Below are positions 35,097-42,743 of a stretch of 64,000 bases of DNA, one piece after another. Every line of letters starts with the position of its first letter. Position 1 is the first letter of the stretch. Under the pieces are notes generated by a model. The model had not been told where the DNA came from, made no database searches, and was given only the letters and a program-made list of their open reading frames with translations. A program made the translations under genes and the position numbers. Origin of the DNA: Sporosarcina pasteurii (GTDB taxonomy: Bacteria > Bacillota > Bacilli > Bacillales_A > Planococcaceae); assembly GCF_041295575.1 (NCBI RefSeq), contig NZ_CP160452.1:2604001-2668000 (forward strand). The letters are read 5' to 3'.

Positions 35097-35138
35097 GAAA
35101 AGGTGTATTGTCATTTACTAGTGACAATACACCTTTTT
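35097..35138 (+). terminator. Terminator after the 63-aa gene
   Basis: 16-bp stem AAAAGGTGTATTGTCA/TGACAATACACCTTTT, 8-nt loop, T5. Confidence 0.92.
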
Positions 35139-35184
35139 GTATAGATGCCTATGCGAATTTCAATAGGATAACTTATATAAATGC

Positions 35185-35220
35185 AAAAGTAGGAATCCCG
35201 CTAATCGGATCCCTACTTTT
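35185..35220 (-). terminator. Terminator of the DMT transporter gene
   Basis: Stem AAAAGTAGG/CCTACTTTT directly at the stop codon; on the minus strand it ends in CTTTTGC. A convergent pair with the 35097 terminator. Confidence 0.7.
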
Positions 35221-36145
35221 ATTTCATGTAATGGCTAGCGCTTCGCTGATTCCGTTTTCTCCTGATTTTAAAAAGATTCGCGCCAAGTTCATTTAAAACG
35301 ATAGCCGCCAGTATAATCAACGTCCCTATCCACTGTAGCGGAGTTACTATTTCTGACAGAATTGCGCTTGCTAATAAGATCGTAACCGGTAATTCAATCG
35401 ATGTTAATATGTTTGCGAGTCCTCCTGAAATTAATGGAGCACCTACTGCGAAAAATAGTGGTGGAAGAACAGCACCAAATAAAGAAACGCCGATGGAAAC
35501 GATGATCAAGTTCCATTCCAAAGGCAACACTGTCGAGATATCACGTATAAACACAACAAACACTAGGATGGTTGATCCAGTCACCATAAATGCACCGCGT
35601 GTCAACGAATCCACATTGACAGCAACCTTTCCGCTGAAAAAGATAAATCCTGCATAGGTGAATGCAGAAAGGATTCCAAACACAAAACCTCTTATAGGTA
35701 GTCCCTGAATATCACCGTTAATAATATTCGAAGCGAAAAAGACGCCTATTAATATGAGGATAATTGATAGAATTGTGATTGGTGCGGGCGCGATTTTGCT
35801 GAAAATCCATTCCAAAATGATCCCTATCCAAATGAATTGAAACATTAATATAATTGCCAATGAGGCGGGCAAATATTGCATCGAAGCATAATAAAATATA
35901 GTCGTTAAACCGATAAAGCAGCCGGTCATCATAATTTGAAAAATATTTTTTAATGTGATTCCTTTGAAGCTAGACCTTTTAAGTAGCGAAATAGACCATA
36001 ATAATATAAAAGAAAACGTCATTTGAACGATGTTAATTTGTCCAAGTGTATAGCCATAGCCGAATCCAAGTTTTGCAAATACAGGTGTGAAGCCGAAACA
36101 TGCCGCCCCTATTAATACAAAAAGAATGCCTTTATTCCATTTCAT
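35219..36145 (-). CDS. EamA/DMT family permease
   Basis: Drug/metabolite transporter superfamily, 308 residues with ten membrane segments in two EamA repeats (GAACFGFTPVFAKLGFGYG in the first; GFVFGILSAFTYAGFIFFSG at the start of the second). The basic tail RRKRNQR is cytoplasmic. Start ATG 36145 follows AAGGAGG. Single gene. Substrate unknown; family members export amino acids, nucleotides or metabolites. Confidence 0.88.
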   Translation of the reverse strand: MKWNKGILFVLIGAACFGFTPVFAKLGFGYGYTLGQINIVQMTFSFILLWSISLLKRSSFKGITLKNIFQIMMTGCFIGLTTIFYYASMQYLPASLAIILMFQFIWIGIILEWIFSKIAPAPITILSIILILIGVFFASNIINGDIQGLPIRGFVFGILSAFTYAGFIFFSGKVAVNVDSLTRGAFMVTGSTILVFVVFIRDISTVLPLEWNLIIVSIGVSLFGAVLPPLFFAVGAPLISGGLANILTSIELPVTILLASAILSEIVTPLQWIGTLIILAAIVLNELGANLFKIRRKRNQRSASHYMK

Positions 36146-36268
36146 GATGTTACCTCCTTGATGCTTGAGACGAACTGTTCTATTATATCATGAACTAAAA
36201 AATAACCTGAAGCGGCTATTCTAGGTAAAGTGGGCCTGTATGACAATTCATGTATCAATAGAAACATA

Positions 36269-36310
36269 AAAAAGTAATCCCACCACATATTTATAGGGTG
36301 GGATTACTAG
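36269..36310 (-). terminator. Terminator of the S-box-controlled binding protein gene
   Basis: 12-bp stem AGTAATCCCACC/GGTGGGATTACT (minus strand), followed by TTTTTTAT. Lies 81 nt after the stop codon. Confidence 0.87.
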
Positions 36311-36390
36311 CAGTTAGGTTGTTGAACGAGAGTCCTATGTATCAGAAGTGATTTCATTTTTTAGAGACTGGTCGAACAGTCCCTCTTTAT

Positions 36391-37977
36391 TTACTCTACA
36401 AACTGTACTTTTTCCAAATGATAAATTCCACCCGAATTGATTGAGAAACCCTTGATCTTATTACTAACACCTGTTAAATACTCCCTATAATCTAAAAAGA
36501 GCATCGGTGCATCTGCGATAATTTCTTCCTGCGCTTGTTTATACAATTTCAATCGTTCTTCTTCGTCAGTTGCTGCTCGACCTTTGTCCAGCAAATCATC
36601 AACAACAGATGAACCATACCACATCGCATTTGGCGGAATCCCCTCAGTAGATGAATGGAATAAAGAATACAAACCATTGTCTGCATCTGCTAACGGATTC
36701 GTCCACCCTAACATGTACATATCGTGGTCGCCGGACTTAAGTTTTTCTATATAGGTTCCAAATTCCATTTGTTCAATCGTCAATTCTACATTTATTTCTT
36801 TTAAAGTATTTTGAAGAATGATTGCTGTATCAATACGTTGCGGATTATCATTCGTCCAAAGCGTGGCTTTAAATCCATCTGCATAGCCTGCTTCTTTCAT
36901 CAATTTTTTGGCTTCTTCAATATTTTGGTCAATGCCTTTTATGTCTTCTGAATACCCGAATACTCCAGGTGCAAGAGGTCCTTCAGCTGCAATGCCATAT
37001 CCATCATAAACACCGTTAATAATTTCCTGTTTATTGATGATCATTGACACAGCTTTTCGCACCAAAACATCATCAAATGGCGCTTTACTCATATTAAATC
37101 CGATAAATGAAAGCCCTGTTGAAGGGGTTTGTACCACTGTTGCATAGTCACTATCATTTAATTGAGGAACTTCGCTCGGTTGCACAGGATCTACGATATG
37201 AACGAATCCACGCTCCAAGTCTGCATTACGGGTTCCGCTTTCCGGGATAATTTTGAAAGTTACTGTATCGACAAGTGCTTCTTCTCCCCAATAATTCTCA
37301 TTTTTCACAAGTTTTACTTCCTCGCCAGGTGTCCAACTATCAAACTTAAAATGTCCGGTTCCAACTGGATTTTCTGAAATAGCTGTACCAGGTTTTTGAC
37401 CATTCTTTATTGCCTCGTAATCTGCTTCAATTGCTTTCGGGCTAATGATTGCGGCCCCACTATGGGATAGATGTGCCAAAATTGGTGAAAACGGATATTC
37501 TGTCTTAATGCGAACGATATACTCATCTACCACTTCTACTTCAGAAATCATTTCAAAATAATCATATTTTGATGAAGCAACTTCTGGATCGAGAAGGCGT
37601 TCTACATTTATTTTCACGGCTTCCGCATTAAACGCTTCCCCATCATGAAAGCTTACACCTTCTTGCAAGATAAACTCATAAGTCAAATCGTCAATCACTT
37701 TCCATTCCTTCGCCAAACCTGGAATTAACTTATTCTCACTGTCACGTTTAATGAGCCCTTCAAAAATTGGTTGTTGAATGTTATGTGACGGCACATCATT
37801 CGAGCCAGCCGGATCTAAAGTACTCGCGTCAGAATGAACAGCGACAACAAGGTCCTTTTCTATCTTCCCGTCTCCTGGCTGATCGTTCTCCGCTTCACTA
37901 CCGCCGCCCGCGCAAGCTGCTAGTATCATAGTGAACGACAATATTAAAACACTTAACCACTTCTTACTATTCTTCAT
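36391..37977 (-). CDS. Peptide-type ABC transporter substrate-binding lipoprotein
   Basis: SBP family 5 lipoprotein, 528 residues. Lipobox ILAAC (Cys 22), then a Gly/Ser/Glu-rich linker and the binding fold: DLVVAVHSDASTLDPAGSND, NVERLLDPEVASSKYDYF (quoted short), NPVGTGHFKFDSWTPGEEV, AGYADGFKATLWT. Start ATG 37977 follows TAGGAGG. No permease or ATPase gene is adjacent, so it must share another transporter. A SAM riboswitch precedes it, which argues for uptake of methionine, methionine-containing peptides or a sulfur compound rather than general peptides. The ligand is inference. Confidence 0.88.
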   Translation of the reverse strand: MKNSKKWLSVLILSFTMILAACAGGGSEAENDQPGDGKIEKDLVVAVHSDASTLDPAGSNDVPSHNIQQPIFEGLIKRDSENKLIPGLAKEWKVIDDLTYEFILQEGVSFHDGEAFNAEAVKINVERLLDPEVASSKYDYFEMISEVEVVDEYIVRIKTEYPFSPILAHLSHSGAAIISPKAIEADYEAIKNGQKPGTAISENPVGTGHFKFDSWTPGEEVKLVKNENYWGEEALVDTVTFKIIPESGTRNADLERGFVHIVDPVQPSEVPQLNDSDYATVVQTPSTGLSFIGFNMSKAPFDDVLVRKAVSMIINKQEIINGVYDGYGIAAEGPLAPGVFGYSEDIKGIDQNIEEAKKLMKEAGYADGFKATLWTNDNPQRIDTAIILQNTLKEINVELTIEQMEFGTYIEKLKSGDHDMYMLGWTNPLADADNGLYSLFHSSTEGIPPNAMWYGSSVVDDLLDKGRAATDEEERLKLYKQAQEEIIADAPMLFLDYREYLTGVSNKIKGFSINSGGIYHLEKVQFVE

Positions 37978-38083
37978 GATGTTGAATCCTCCTAGATATT
38001 TTATATTTTTATATAAATTATGTTTTTAGCATAATTATATCTAAATGGTAATGCTCTAAATACCAGGCTCTACCGTTTTCCAA

Positions 38084-38241
38084 AATAAAAAGAACCCTCA
38101 AACAAGAAGAGGGTCCATTCGTAAAGACAATCTTCTCATCTGCCAGGTATTATGAAAATACCTATTGGAATTAGCACCATACCTAAAAAGGCTGGTTGCT
38201 GAGACTTCTAAGGGCCATTCCCTCCATCTCTCTTGATAAGA
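38084..38241 (-). promoter_or_regulatory. SAM riboswitch (S box) with terminator
   Basis: Minus-strand reading: CTTATCAAGAGAGATGGAGG starts the aptamer near 38240, then GGAATGGCCC, CTCAGCAACCAGCC, GGTATGGTGCTAATTCC and GCAGATGAGAAG (38143-38132) closing P1. These are the conserved S-box elements in order. The expression platform is the hairpin GGACCCTCTTC/GAGGGTTC with a U run near 38090-38084. When SAM binds, the terminator forms and the downstream binding-protein gene is off. Very confident from motif order and spacing. Confidence 0.94.
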
Positions 38242-38375
38242 ATTGAAAGTATTTAATTATTTAAAAACTAAGTGTTCTTACTATATCATGTTCTAAAAAA
38301 CAAAACAAGTAGAAAAAGGTAGAATAAAGTCAATATTAACTTCAATCCATCTATTCATTTCTCGTTGCTAGATGC

Positions 38376-38864
38376 TTAATGTTTCCCTGCATAAAATTGA
38401 CGGTGGAGTTCGCGAACTTGCTCCGCGAGTTCTAGAACAGGGCCCTCTACTGTAATATCACGCAGTACATCTCGGATTGGAAGATTACGCACGCGCGATT
38501 CCGATACATTGATCCCCATTTCGCTCAACCATTGTACCAGCTGCCCGGATGAACTGACATAAACAATTCGCCCCAAACCTACCCAACCGTGGGCTGCAGC
38601 GCACATAGGGCAATGTTCACCCGAAGTATATACTGTCGCCTTCTCTCTTTCTTCCAACGTCATATTCTCGGCTGCCCAACGCGCCAAAGCAAATTCCGGA
38701 TGTTGGGTGTGATCACCACCTCCAACACGGTTACGGTCTTCCGCAAGCACGTCCCCGCTGGCTGACACTAGAACTGAACCAAATGGCTCGTCACCTTTCT
38801 CCAGAGCAACTTTTGCTAGTTCAATGCAACGTTGTAAATGCTTTAAATCTTGATCATTTATCAT
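38376..38864 (-). CDS. Nucleoside/cytidine deaminase-like zinc enzyme
   Basis: CDA-fold deaminase of 162 residues, in the guanine-deaminase/TadA-like group. The zinc site is HPE (in QHPEFALARWAAE; usual form HAE, catalytic Glu kept) and CPMC (in GEHCPMCAAA; usual form PCPMC). PFGSVLV is the substrate-loop strand. Start ATG 38864 follows AAGGAGG. Codon choice is somewhat richer in G/C than neighbours, a weak hint of transfer. Monocistronic. Substrate (guanine, cytosine or other base) is not decided. Confidence 0.82.
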   Translation of the reverse strand: MINDQDLKHLQRCIELAKVALEKGDEPFGSVLVSASGDVLAEDRNRVGGGDHTQHPEFALARWAAENMTLEEREKATVYTSGEHCPMCAAAHGWVGLGRIVYVSSSGQLVQWLSEMGINVSESRVRNLPIRDVLRDITVEGPVLELAEQVRELHRQFYAGKH

Positions 38865-38966
38865 GAATAATCCTCCTTGTACTAATGCTTTGAACTGGAC
38901 CTTCTTATACTCTATCCGCTGAAAGTTCTTTGATAATCAAATTGTGCTGTTTGTATACATAATATA

Positions 38967-38996
38967 ATGGGACAGGGTTTACGCCTATCCCACCAT
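38967..38996 (-). terminator. Weak hairpin after the 5'-nucleotidase gene
   Basis: TGGGATAGG...CCTGTCCCA hairpin with one mismatch, followed by ATTATATT rather than a U run; starts 5 nt past the stop codon. Confidence 0.4.
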
Positions 38997-39001
38997 ACGT
39001 C

Positions 39002-41023
39002 TTATTGTGCCAAATCGATAATTCGCCCTTCAATCATTGGAGTAATATTTCCTAAAACACTTAAATGTTCGGCAAAGTTTTCCCAATCACTTTGGCCTAA
39101 ATCCGTTACTCTACCTGCTTCATATGCTTTTGCAAAAACTGTGTATCCGTCTCCGCCTTTCGCGGTAAATGCATTTGTCGCTACGGTATAAGTCTCATGA
39201 TCACTAACTTCCGTATAAGTACCATCTACATTTTTATAGGCTACGGAAACAACCCGCTCACCAGAGGCTTTTCCTGAATCGAATGTCACTTTTGCACCTG
39301 ATACATGTAAGAAACCGCCATTTTCGCGCGGGTATTCTCGGAAACTAATTTCAAATGCTTCTTTTAATTCAGCGCCAGTTAGGTCCATCGTTGCTAACGT
39401 ATTGCCAAATGGAAGAACTGTAATTACTTCTCCAATTGTAATTGGACCCGCATCAATTGCAGCCCTTATACCGCCACCATTTTGTAATGCCATCATAACT
39501 TCTGGATTATACATTTTCGCTTTTGCTAGCATACCGTCTGTTATCAAGTTACCTAATGCTGTTTCATTTTTACGTACACTATCCTCATTCGTTCGTGGAT
39601 TTTCTAATTTACTTTCCGCTGTTGCTCCAATTTCTGTTTGTGCAATATCTTCTACTCTGTCTGAATATGGTTTCAACATTTCGACAGCTTCTGGATCTGC
39701 AGCTTTTTCACTAACAGGGATTAATTCACCCCTAAAGTCATTAATGACACCCTCTTTATCAAACACAATGTCTACGGACCCTAAAAATTGATTGTATTGA
39801 TAGGATTGGACAATGAGTGTCGGATCTTTCGTTGCGCCAGTTTCATCTTGGTCAACGACTATAGGTTCATTTAATTGTGTGTGGCTATGTCCGCCAACAA
39901 TCACATCAATTCCATCGACTGTTGCAGCTAAAATTAAATCATTATCAACTGCAGGGTTATCATCATATCCAATATGTGTCAAAGCAATAATTTTGTTGAC
40001 GCCTAGGTTTTCAAATGCAGCTACTGCTTTTTCAGCTTCTTCAATATAATCACTGAAAGTTATTGCACCAGGACTTGAAATATCGGCTGTCTCAGCGGTT
40101 GTCAGGCCAAAGACCCCCACTTTTTCTCCATTAATTTCCTTAATGATTCCATTATAGATTTTCCCTTTTTCAGGTTCGCTTGAAATTAAATCGCTGAATA
40201 AGCCATTAAATTTATCATCTCTTGAAAAATCAACATTGGAGCTGACAAATGGGAACTCGGCCGCTTCAACAAAGTCCGCTAAAGCTTGATGTCCCTCTGG
40301 TGTTGAACCCAAATCAAATTCATGATTACCAAATGTCATTGCATCATAACCCATTAAGTTCATAAATTGTAAGTCTGCCATTCCCTTAAATTCGTTGAAA
40401 TACAATGTTCCCGACATGACATCGCCGGCATCAAGAAGAAGAGCGTTCGGTTTTTCTGCTCGCACTTCCTTCACTGCTGTCACACGTTTTGCAATACTGT
40501 CTAAATTTCCATGTGTATCATTGGTATGCATGATAGATAGATCAAAAGGAAACTTGATCGCATCTGGATTCGCACCCTTTACATAATCAATTTGTTGAAC
40601 GTTTCCTGCTCCCCTTATTTCAGAAACCTTATTTCCCTCAATAATCACTTTAGACATTTCAATCCCACTAAAATCGACAATCGTACCTGCTTTTTTAGGT
40701 TTGATTGTAACGGAAGTATCTTTAAATCCATCACCATAAAACTCCGCATAACTACCGGTGAATACAACGCCATTCTTTATTGTTGACATTGAATCTAGTG
40801 TAATCGAAACACTTGATTCGTGGATCATCAATTTTCCAGTTTTATAGTTGTTTAAATCATATACTTTATCGAAATCCGTTACTGATGATGCTTGTTCTTT
40901 TATTACATTAGATGAAGTCATCGCAGCTCCGACTGTTGCCTGCAAGCCTGTTACTGATAAACTAACCGCTAAACTTGCTGACAATACTAGATTTAAGCTT
41001 TTACTCCATTTACTTAAACGCAT
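39002..41023 (-). CDS. Secreted 5'-nucleotidase / UDP-sugar hydrolase
   Basis: Extracellular metallophosphoesterase that salvages nucleosides from nucleotides. 673 residues: signal peptide (about 1-33), a beta-rich N-terminal domain of unknown family (about 45-155), then the metallophosphatase domain with HTNDTHGN, DAGDVMSG, GNHEFD and GGHSHTQL, and the 5'-nucleotidase C-terminal domain with LGNLITDGML, ALQNGGGIRA and FTAKGGDGY. No wall-anchor motif. Start ATG 41023 follows AAGGAG. Single gene. The exact substrate (AMP, UDP-glucose, cyclic nucleotide) is not readable. Confidence 0.9.
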   Translation of the reverse strand: MRLSKWSKSLNLVLSASLAVSLSVTGLQATVGAAMTSSNVIKEQASSVTDFDKVYDLNNYKTGKLMIHESSVSITLDSMSTIKNGVVFTGSYAEFYGDGFKDTSVTIKPKKAGTIVDFSGIEMSKVIIEGNKVSEIRGAGNVQQIDYVKGANPDAIKFPFDLSIMHTNDTHGNLDSIAKRVTAVKEVRAEKPNALLLDAGDVMSGTLYFNEFKGMADLQFMNLMGYDAMTFGNHEFDLGSTPEGHQALADFVEAAEFPFVSSNVDFSRDDKFNGLFSDLISSEPEKGKIYNGIIKEINGEKVGVFGLTTAETADISSPGAITFSDYIEEAEKAVAAFENLGVNKIIALTHIGYDDNPAVDNDLILAATVDGIDVIVGGHSHTQLNEPIVVDQDETGATKDPTLIVQSYQYNQFLGSVDIVFDKEGVINDFRGELIPVSEKAADPEAVEMLKPYSDRVEDIAQTEIGATAESKLENPRTNEDSVRKNETALGNLITDGMLAKAKMYNPEVMMALQNGGGIRAAIDAGPITIGEVITVLPFGNTLATMDLTGAELKEAFEISFREYPRENGGFLHVSGAKVTFDSGKASGERVVSVAYKNVDGTYTEVSDHETYTVATNAFTAKGGDGYTVFAKAYEAGRVTDLGQSDWENFAEHLSVLGNITPMIEGRIIDLAQ

Positions 41024-41195
41024 TCAGTTAACTCTCCTTTTTTTACTAGAACAATTAATCCAAAAATAATAGTTTTGGCAAATCTCCTAACCAAGAATTA
41101 TATTTAACTTAATATTCTAGTTTTTATTCAAATCAAGTTTAGTATAAGTATCAGCCAATAATATGTCAATTGCAGCTATGTAATCGAAGTACACC

Positions 41196-41236
41196 AAAAA
41201 ACGACTTCATCCTGAGATGAAGTCGTTTTTTTTACT
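41196..41236. terminator. Strong terminator (probable original ssrA terminator)
   Basis: 12-bp stem AACGACTTCATC/GATGAAGTCGTT with CTGA loop, T8 on the plus side and T6 on the minus side. On the minus strand it lies 25 nt after the displaced ssrA 3' end, where an ssrA terminator would be. Confidence 0.9.
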
Positions 41237-41260
41237 TTGTTTATCACATTCAAAATGTAT

Positions 41261-41360
41261 GGAGACGGCGGGAGTCGAACCCGTGTGCAAAGACTCTAAT
41301 TACTCAAGCATCTACTCGAATAGATTATCGATTGATTTTCGCGTATTAGTTTGCCACTAG
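41261..41360 (-). repeat. Displaced, decayed copy of the ssrA 3' end (relic attachment site)
   Basis: The first 23 bases GGAGACGGCGGGAGTCGAACC(CG) match the ssrA 3' end at 41786 exactly, and homology continues for about 100 bases with rising mismatch (for example GCATCTACTCGAATAGATT versus GCGTCTACGCGCATAGATT). No 5' tmRNA half and no tag frame is present, so it is not a gene. Such partial copies arise when an integrase inserts an element in the 3' end of ssrA and restores it. Confidence 0.85.
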
Positions 41361-41370
41361 CCTATTTTGA

Positions 41371-41396
41371 TAAAAGGAAGAAATATCTTCCTTTTA
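41371..41396 (-). terminator. Hairpin at the end of the 49-aa gene
   Basis: AAAAGGAAG/CTTCCTTTT stem with a 6-nt loop overlapping the stop codon; flanked by T-rich sequence on the minus strand. Confidence 0.65.
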
Positions 41397-41543
41397 TTTA
41401 TCTGTTTGTTTTTGCTTCTTTTTCAAATACTCCGTACGTAATTTTTCAAGATGCTGCTTTTTATCAAATTGGGCAGGCTTGTTTTTTTCATGATACTTTG
41501 TCACAGCTGCCTTACCTTTATTATCCAATTGATATTTTCCCAC
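41394..41543 (-). CDS. Small basic protein, 49 aa
   Basis: GTG-initiated frame: MGKYQLDNKGKAAVTKYHEK.. ending ..LRTEYLKKKQKQTDK. Lys-rich, predicted largely helical; function not recognised. GTG 41543 is 7 nt after AGTAGGTG, a good ribosome site, and a TTTACT-16-TATTAT promoter candidate lies at 41620-41593. It sits between ssrA and the displaced ssrA 3' end, so it may be the last cargo of an integrated element. Short length limits certainty. Confidence 0.65.
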   Translation of the reverse strand: MGKYQLDNKGKAAVTKYHEKNKPAQFDKKQHLEKLRTEYLKKKQKQTDK

Positions 41544-41592
41544 TTTTTTTCACCTACTTTTCTTGTCTTTAAAGAGAATCTATTCGATAAAT

Positions 41593-41620
41593 ATAATATA
41601 TCCTGTTTTACTGCAGTAAA
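41593..41620 (-). promoter_or_regulatory. Candidate promoter of the 49-aa gene
   Basis: Minus strand TTTACT (41615-41620), 16-nt spacer, TATTAT (41593-41598). Confidence 0.4.
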
Positions 41621-41691
41621 CCTTATTAGTGTCCTGCGTGAATCGCACCTTTGCACCACACAATTCAAACCAATTCTGAATGATGAAGATG

Positions 41692-41740
41692 AAAATAGGG
41701 ATATTGAACAAGAGTACAACTCCCGTTCAATATCCCTACT
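41692..41740 (-). terminator. Current terminator of ssrA
   Basis: 14-bp stem TAGGGATATTGAAC/GTTCAATATCCCTA followed by TTTTC on the minus strand, 45 nt after the tmRNA 3' end. Confidence 0.8.
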
Positions 41741-41784
41741 CATCAAAAACATTGATACGACTACATTTATCAGCCATAAAATTA

Positions 41785-42143
41785 TGGAGACGGCGGGAGT
41801 CGAACCCGCGTCCAGAGGCCCCAACACTTAAGCGTCTACGCGCATAGATTGACTACTTAGGTTTCGCGCATCATTATGCCGTCAATCACGGCGTCCTGTG
41901 CGCTATCCTGGTAATCTCTTCTAGTTACCTCAGGAGGCGATAACTAGCGTATCCCACTAATAAGTGAACCTTAGCGCGCCACATGGGCGATGGTACGATA
42001 AGGCAGATTCAGTCAGCTATTAAGCTGCGAATGCTAAATTGTTGTTTGTTTTGCCTGTTATTATAAATGGCGTTTTTACGGAGCCGACCCCTCCGACGCG
42101 CAACTTAAGCTCAGACTACCCCTGTCGAATCCGTAACGTCCCC
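41785..42143 (-). ncRNA. ssrA: tmRNA (transfer-messenger RNA)
   Basis: Rescues stalled ribosomes. Acceptor stem GGGGACG (5', ends at 42143) pairs with CGTCTCC (3', 41786-41792), and GGGTTCGACTCCC is the T arm. The tag frame reads GKTNNNLAFAA followed by TAA, giving the degradation tag (A)GKTNNNLAFAA. CCA is not encoded after the discriminator A. It lies 82 nt downstream of smpB, its protein partner. A promoter overlaps the smpB end. Confidence 0.97.
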
Positions 42144-42200
42144 GTATAATGGGAAGTTAGGAGTACCTATAAAAGGTTCCGAACTACTGCTACAAGAAAT

Positions 42201-42229
42201 AGTATACTATAATCTCAGTAAAAAATCAA
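42201..42229 (-). promoter_or_regulatory. Promoter of ssrA
   Basis: Minus strand TTGATT (42224-42229), 17-nt spacer, TATACT (42201-42206), overlapping the last codon and stop of smpB. Transcription would start about 50 nt upstream of the mature 5' end, which is then processed. Confidence 0.65.
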
Positions 42230-42693
42230 TACTGCTGTCTGTCTTTTAACGCACGCGCCATGTCCCGCTTCGCTTCTTTACGCTTTAGATCTTCACGTCT
42301 ATCGTGATGCTTTTTACCTTTACCAACGCCGATTAATACTTTTGCGAAGCCGTCTTTTAAATGCAATTGAATCGGAACAATCGTATATCCTTGTTGTTTT
42401 GTTTTTCCGATTAACTGATTAATTTGTCGTCTATGCAAAAGAAGTTTTCGCGATCTAATCGGGTCATGGTTAAAACGGTTCCCTTGATCATAAGGACTAA
42501 TATGCATATTTAAAATCCACGCTTCGTTATTTCTAATTTGAACGAATGATTCTTTCAATTGGACCTTCCCTGCACGGATCGATTTAATTTCTGTGCCTTG
42601 CAGGACAATTCCCGCCTCTATCGTGTCTTCAATGGCATAATCAAAGTTTGCTCTTCGATTTCTTGCAAGAATTTTTCCTTTTCCTTTTCCCAT
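42226..42693 (-). CDS. smpB: SsrA-binding protein SmpB
   Basis: Binds the tRNA-like part of tmRNA and delivers it to stalled ribosomes. 155 residues: [40 protein letters not shown] (given as [13 protein letters not shown]), and the basic C-terminal tail ..[12 protein letters not shown]. Start ATG 42693 is 10 nt from AGGGGGAA; a longer frame to 42744 touches the rnr stop. Order rnr-smpB-ssrA. Confidence 0.96.
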   Translation of the reverse strand: MGKGKGKILARNRRANFDYAIEDTIEAGIVLQGTEIKSIRAGKVQLKESFVQIRNNEAWILNMHISPYDQGNRFNHDPIRSRKLLLHRRQINQLIGKTKQQGYTIVPIQLHLKDGFAKVLIGVGKGKKHHDRREDLKRKEAKRDMARALKDRQQY

Positions 42694-42743
42694 ATTATGT
42701 TTCCCCCTACTACAGCCAAGGGACAAAATAAATGTCCCCGGCA

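Noticed and set aside
41261-41360. A second tmRNA or a tRNA gene
   Set aside because: Only the 3' portion is present, with no matching 5' acceptor strand, no tag frame and many compensations lost.
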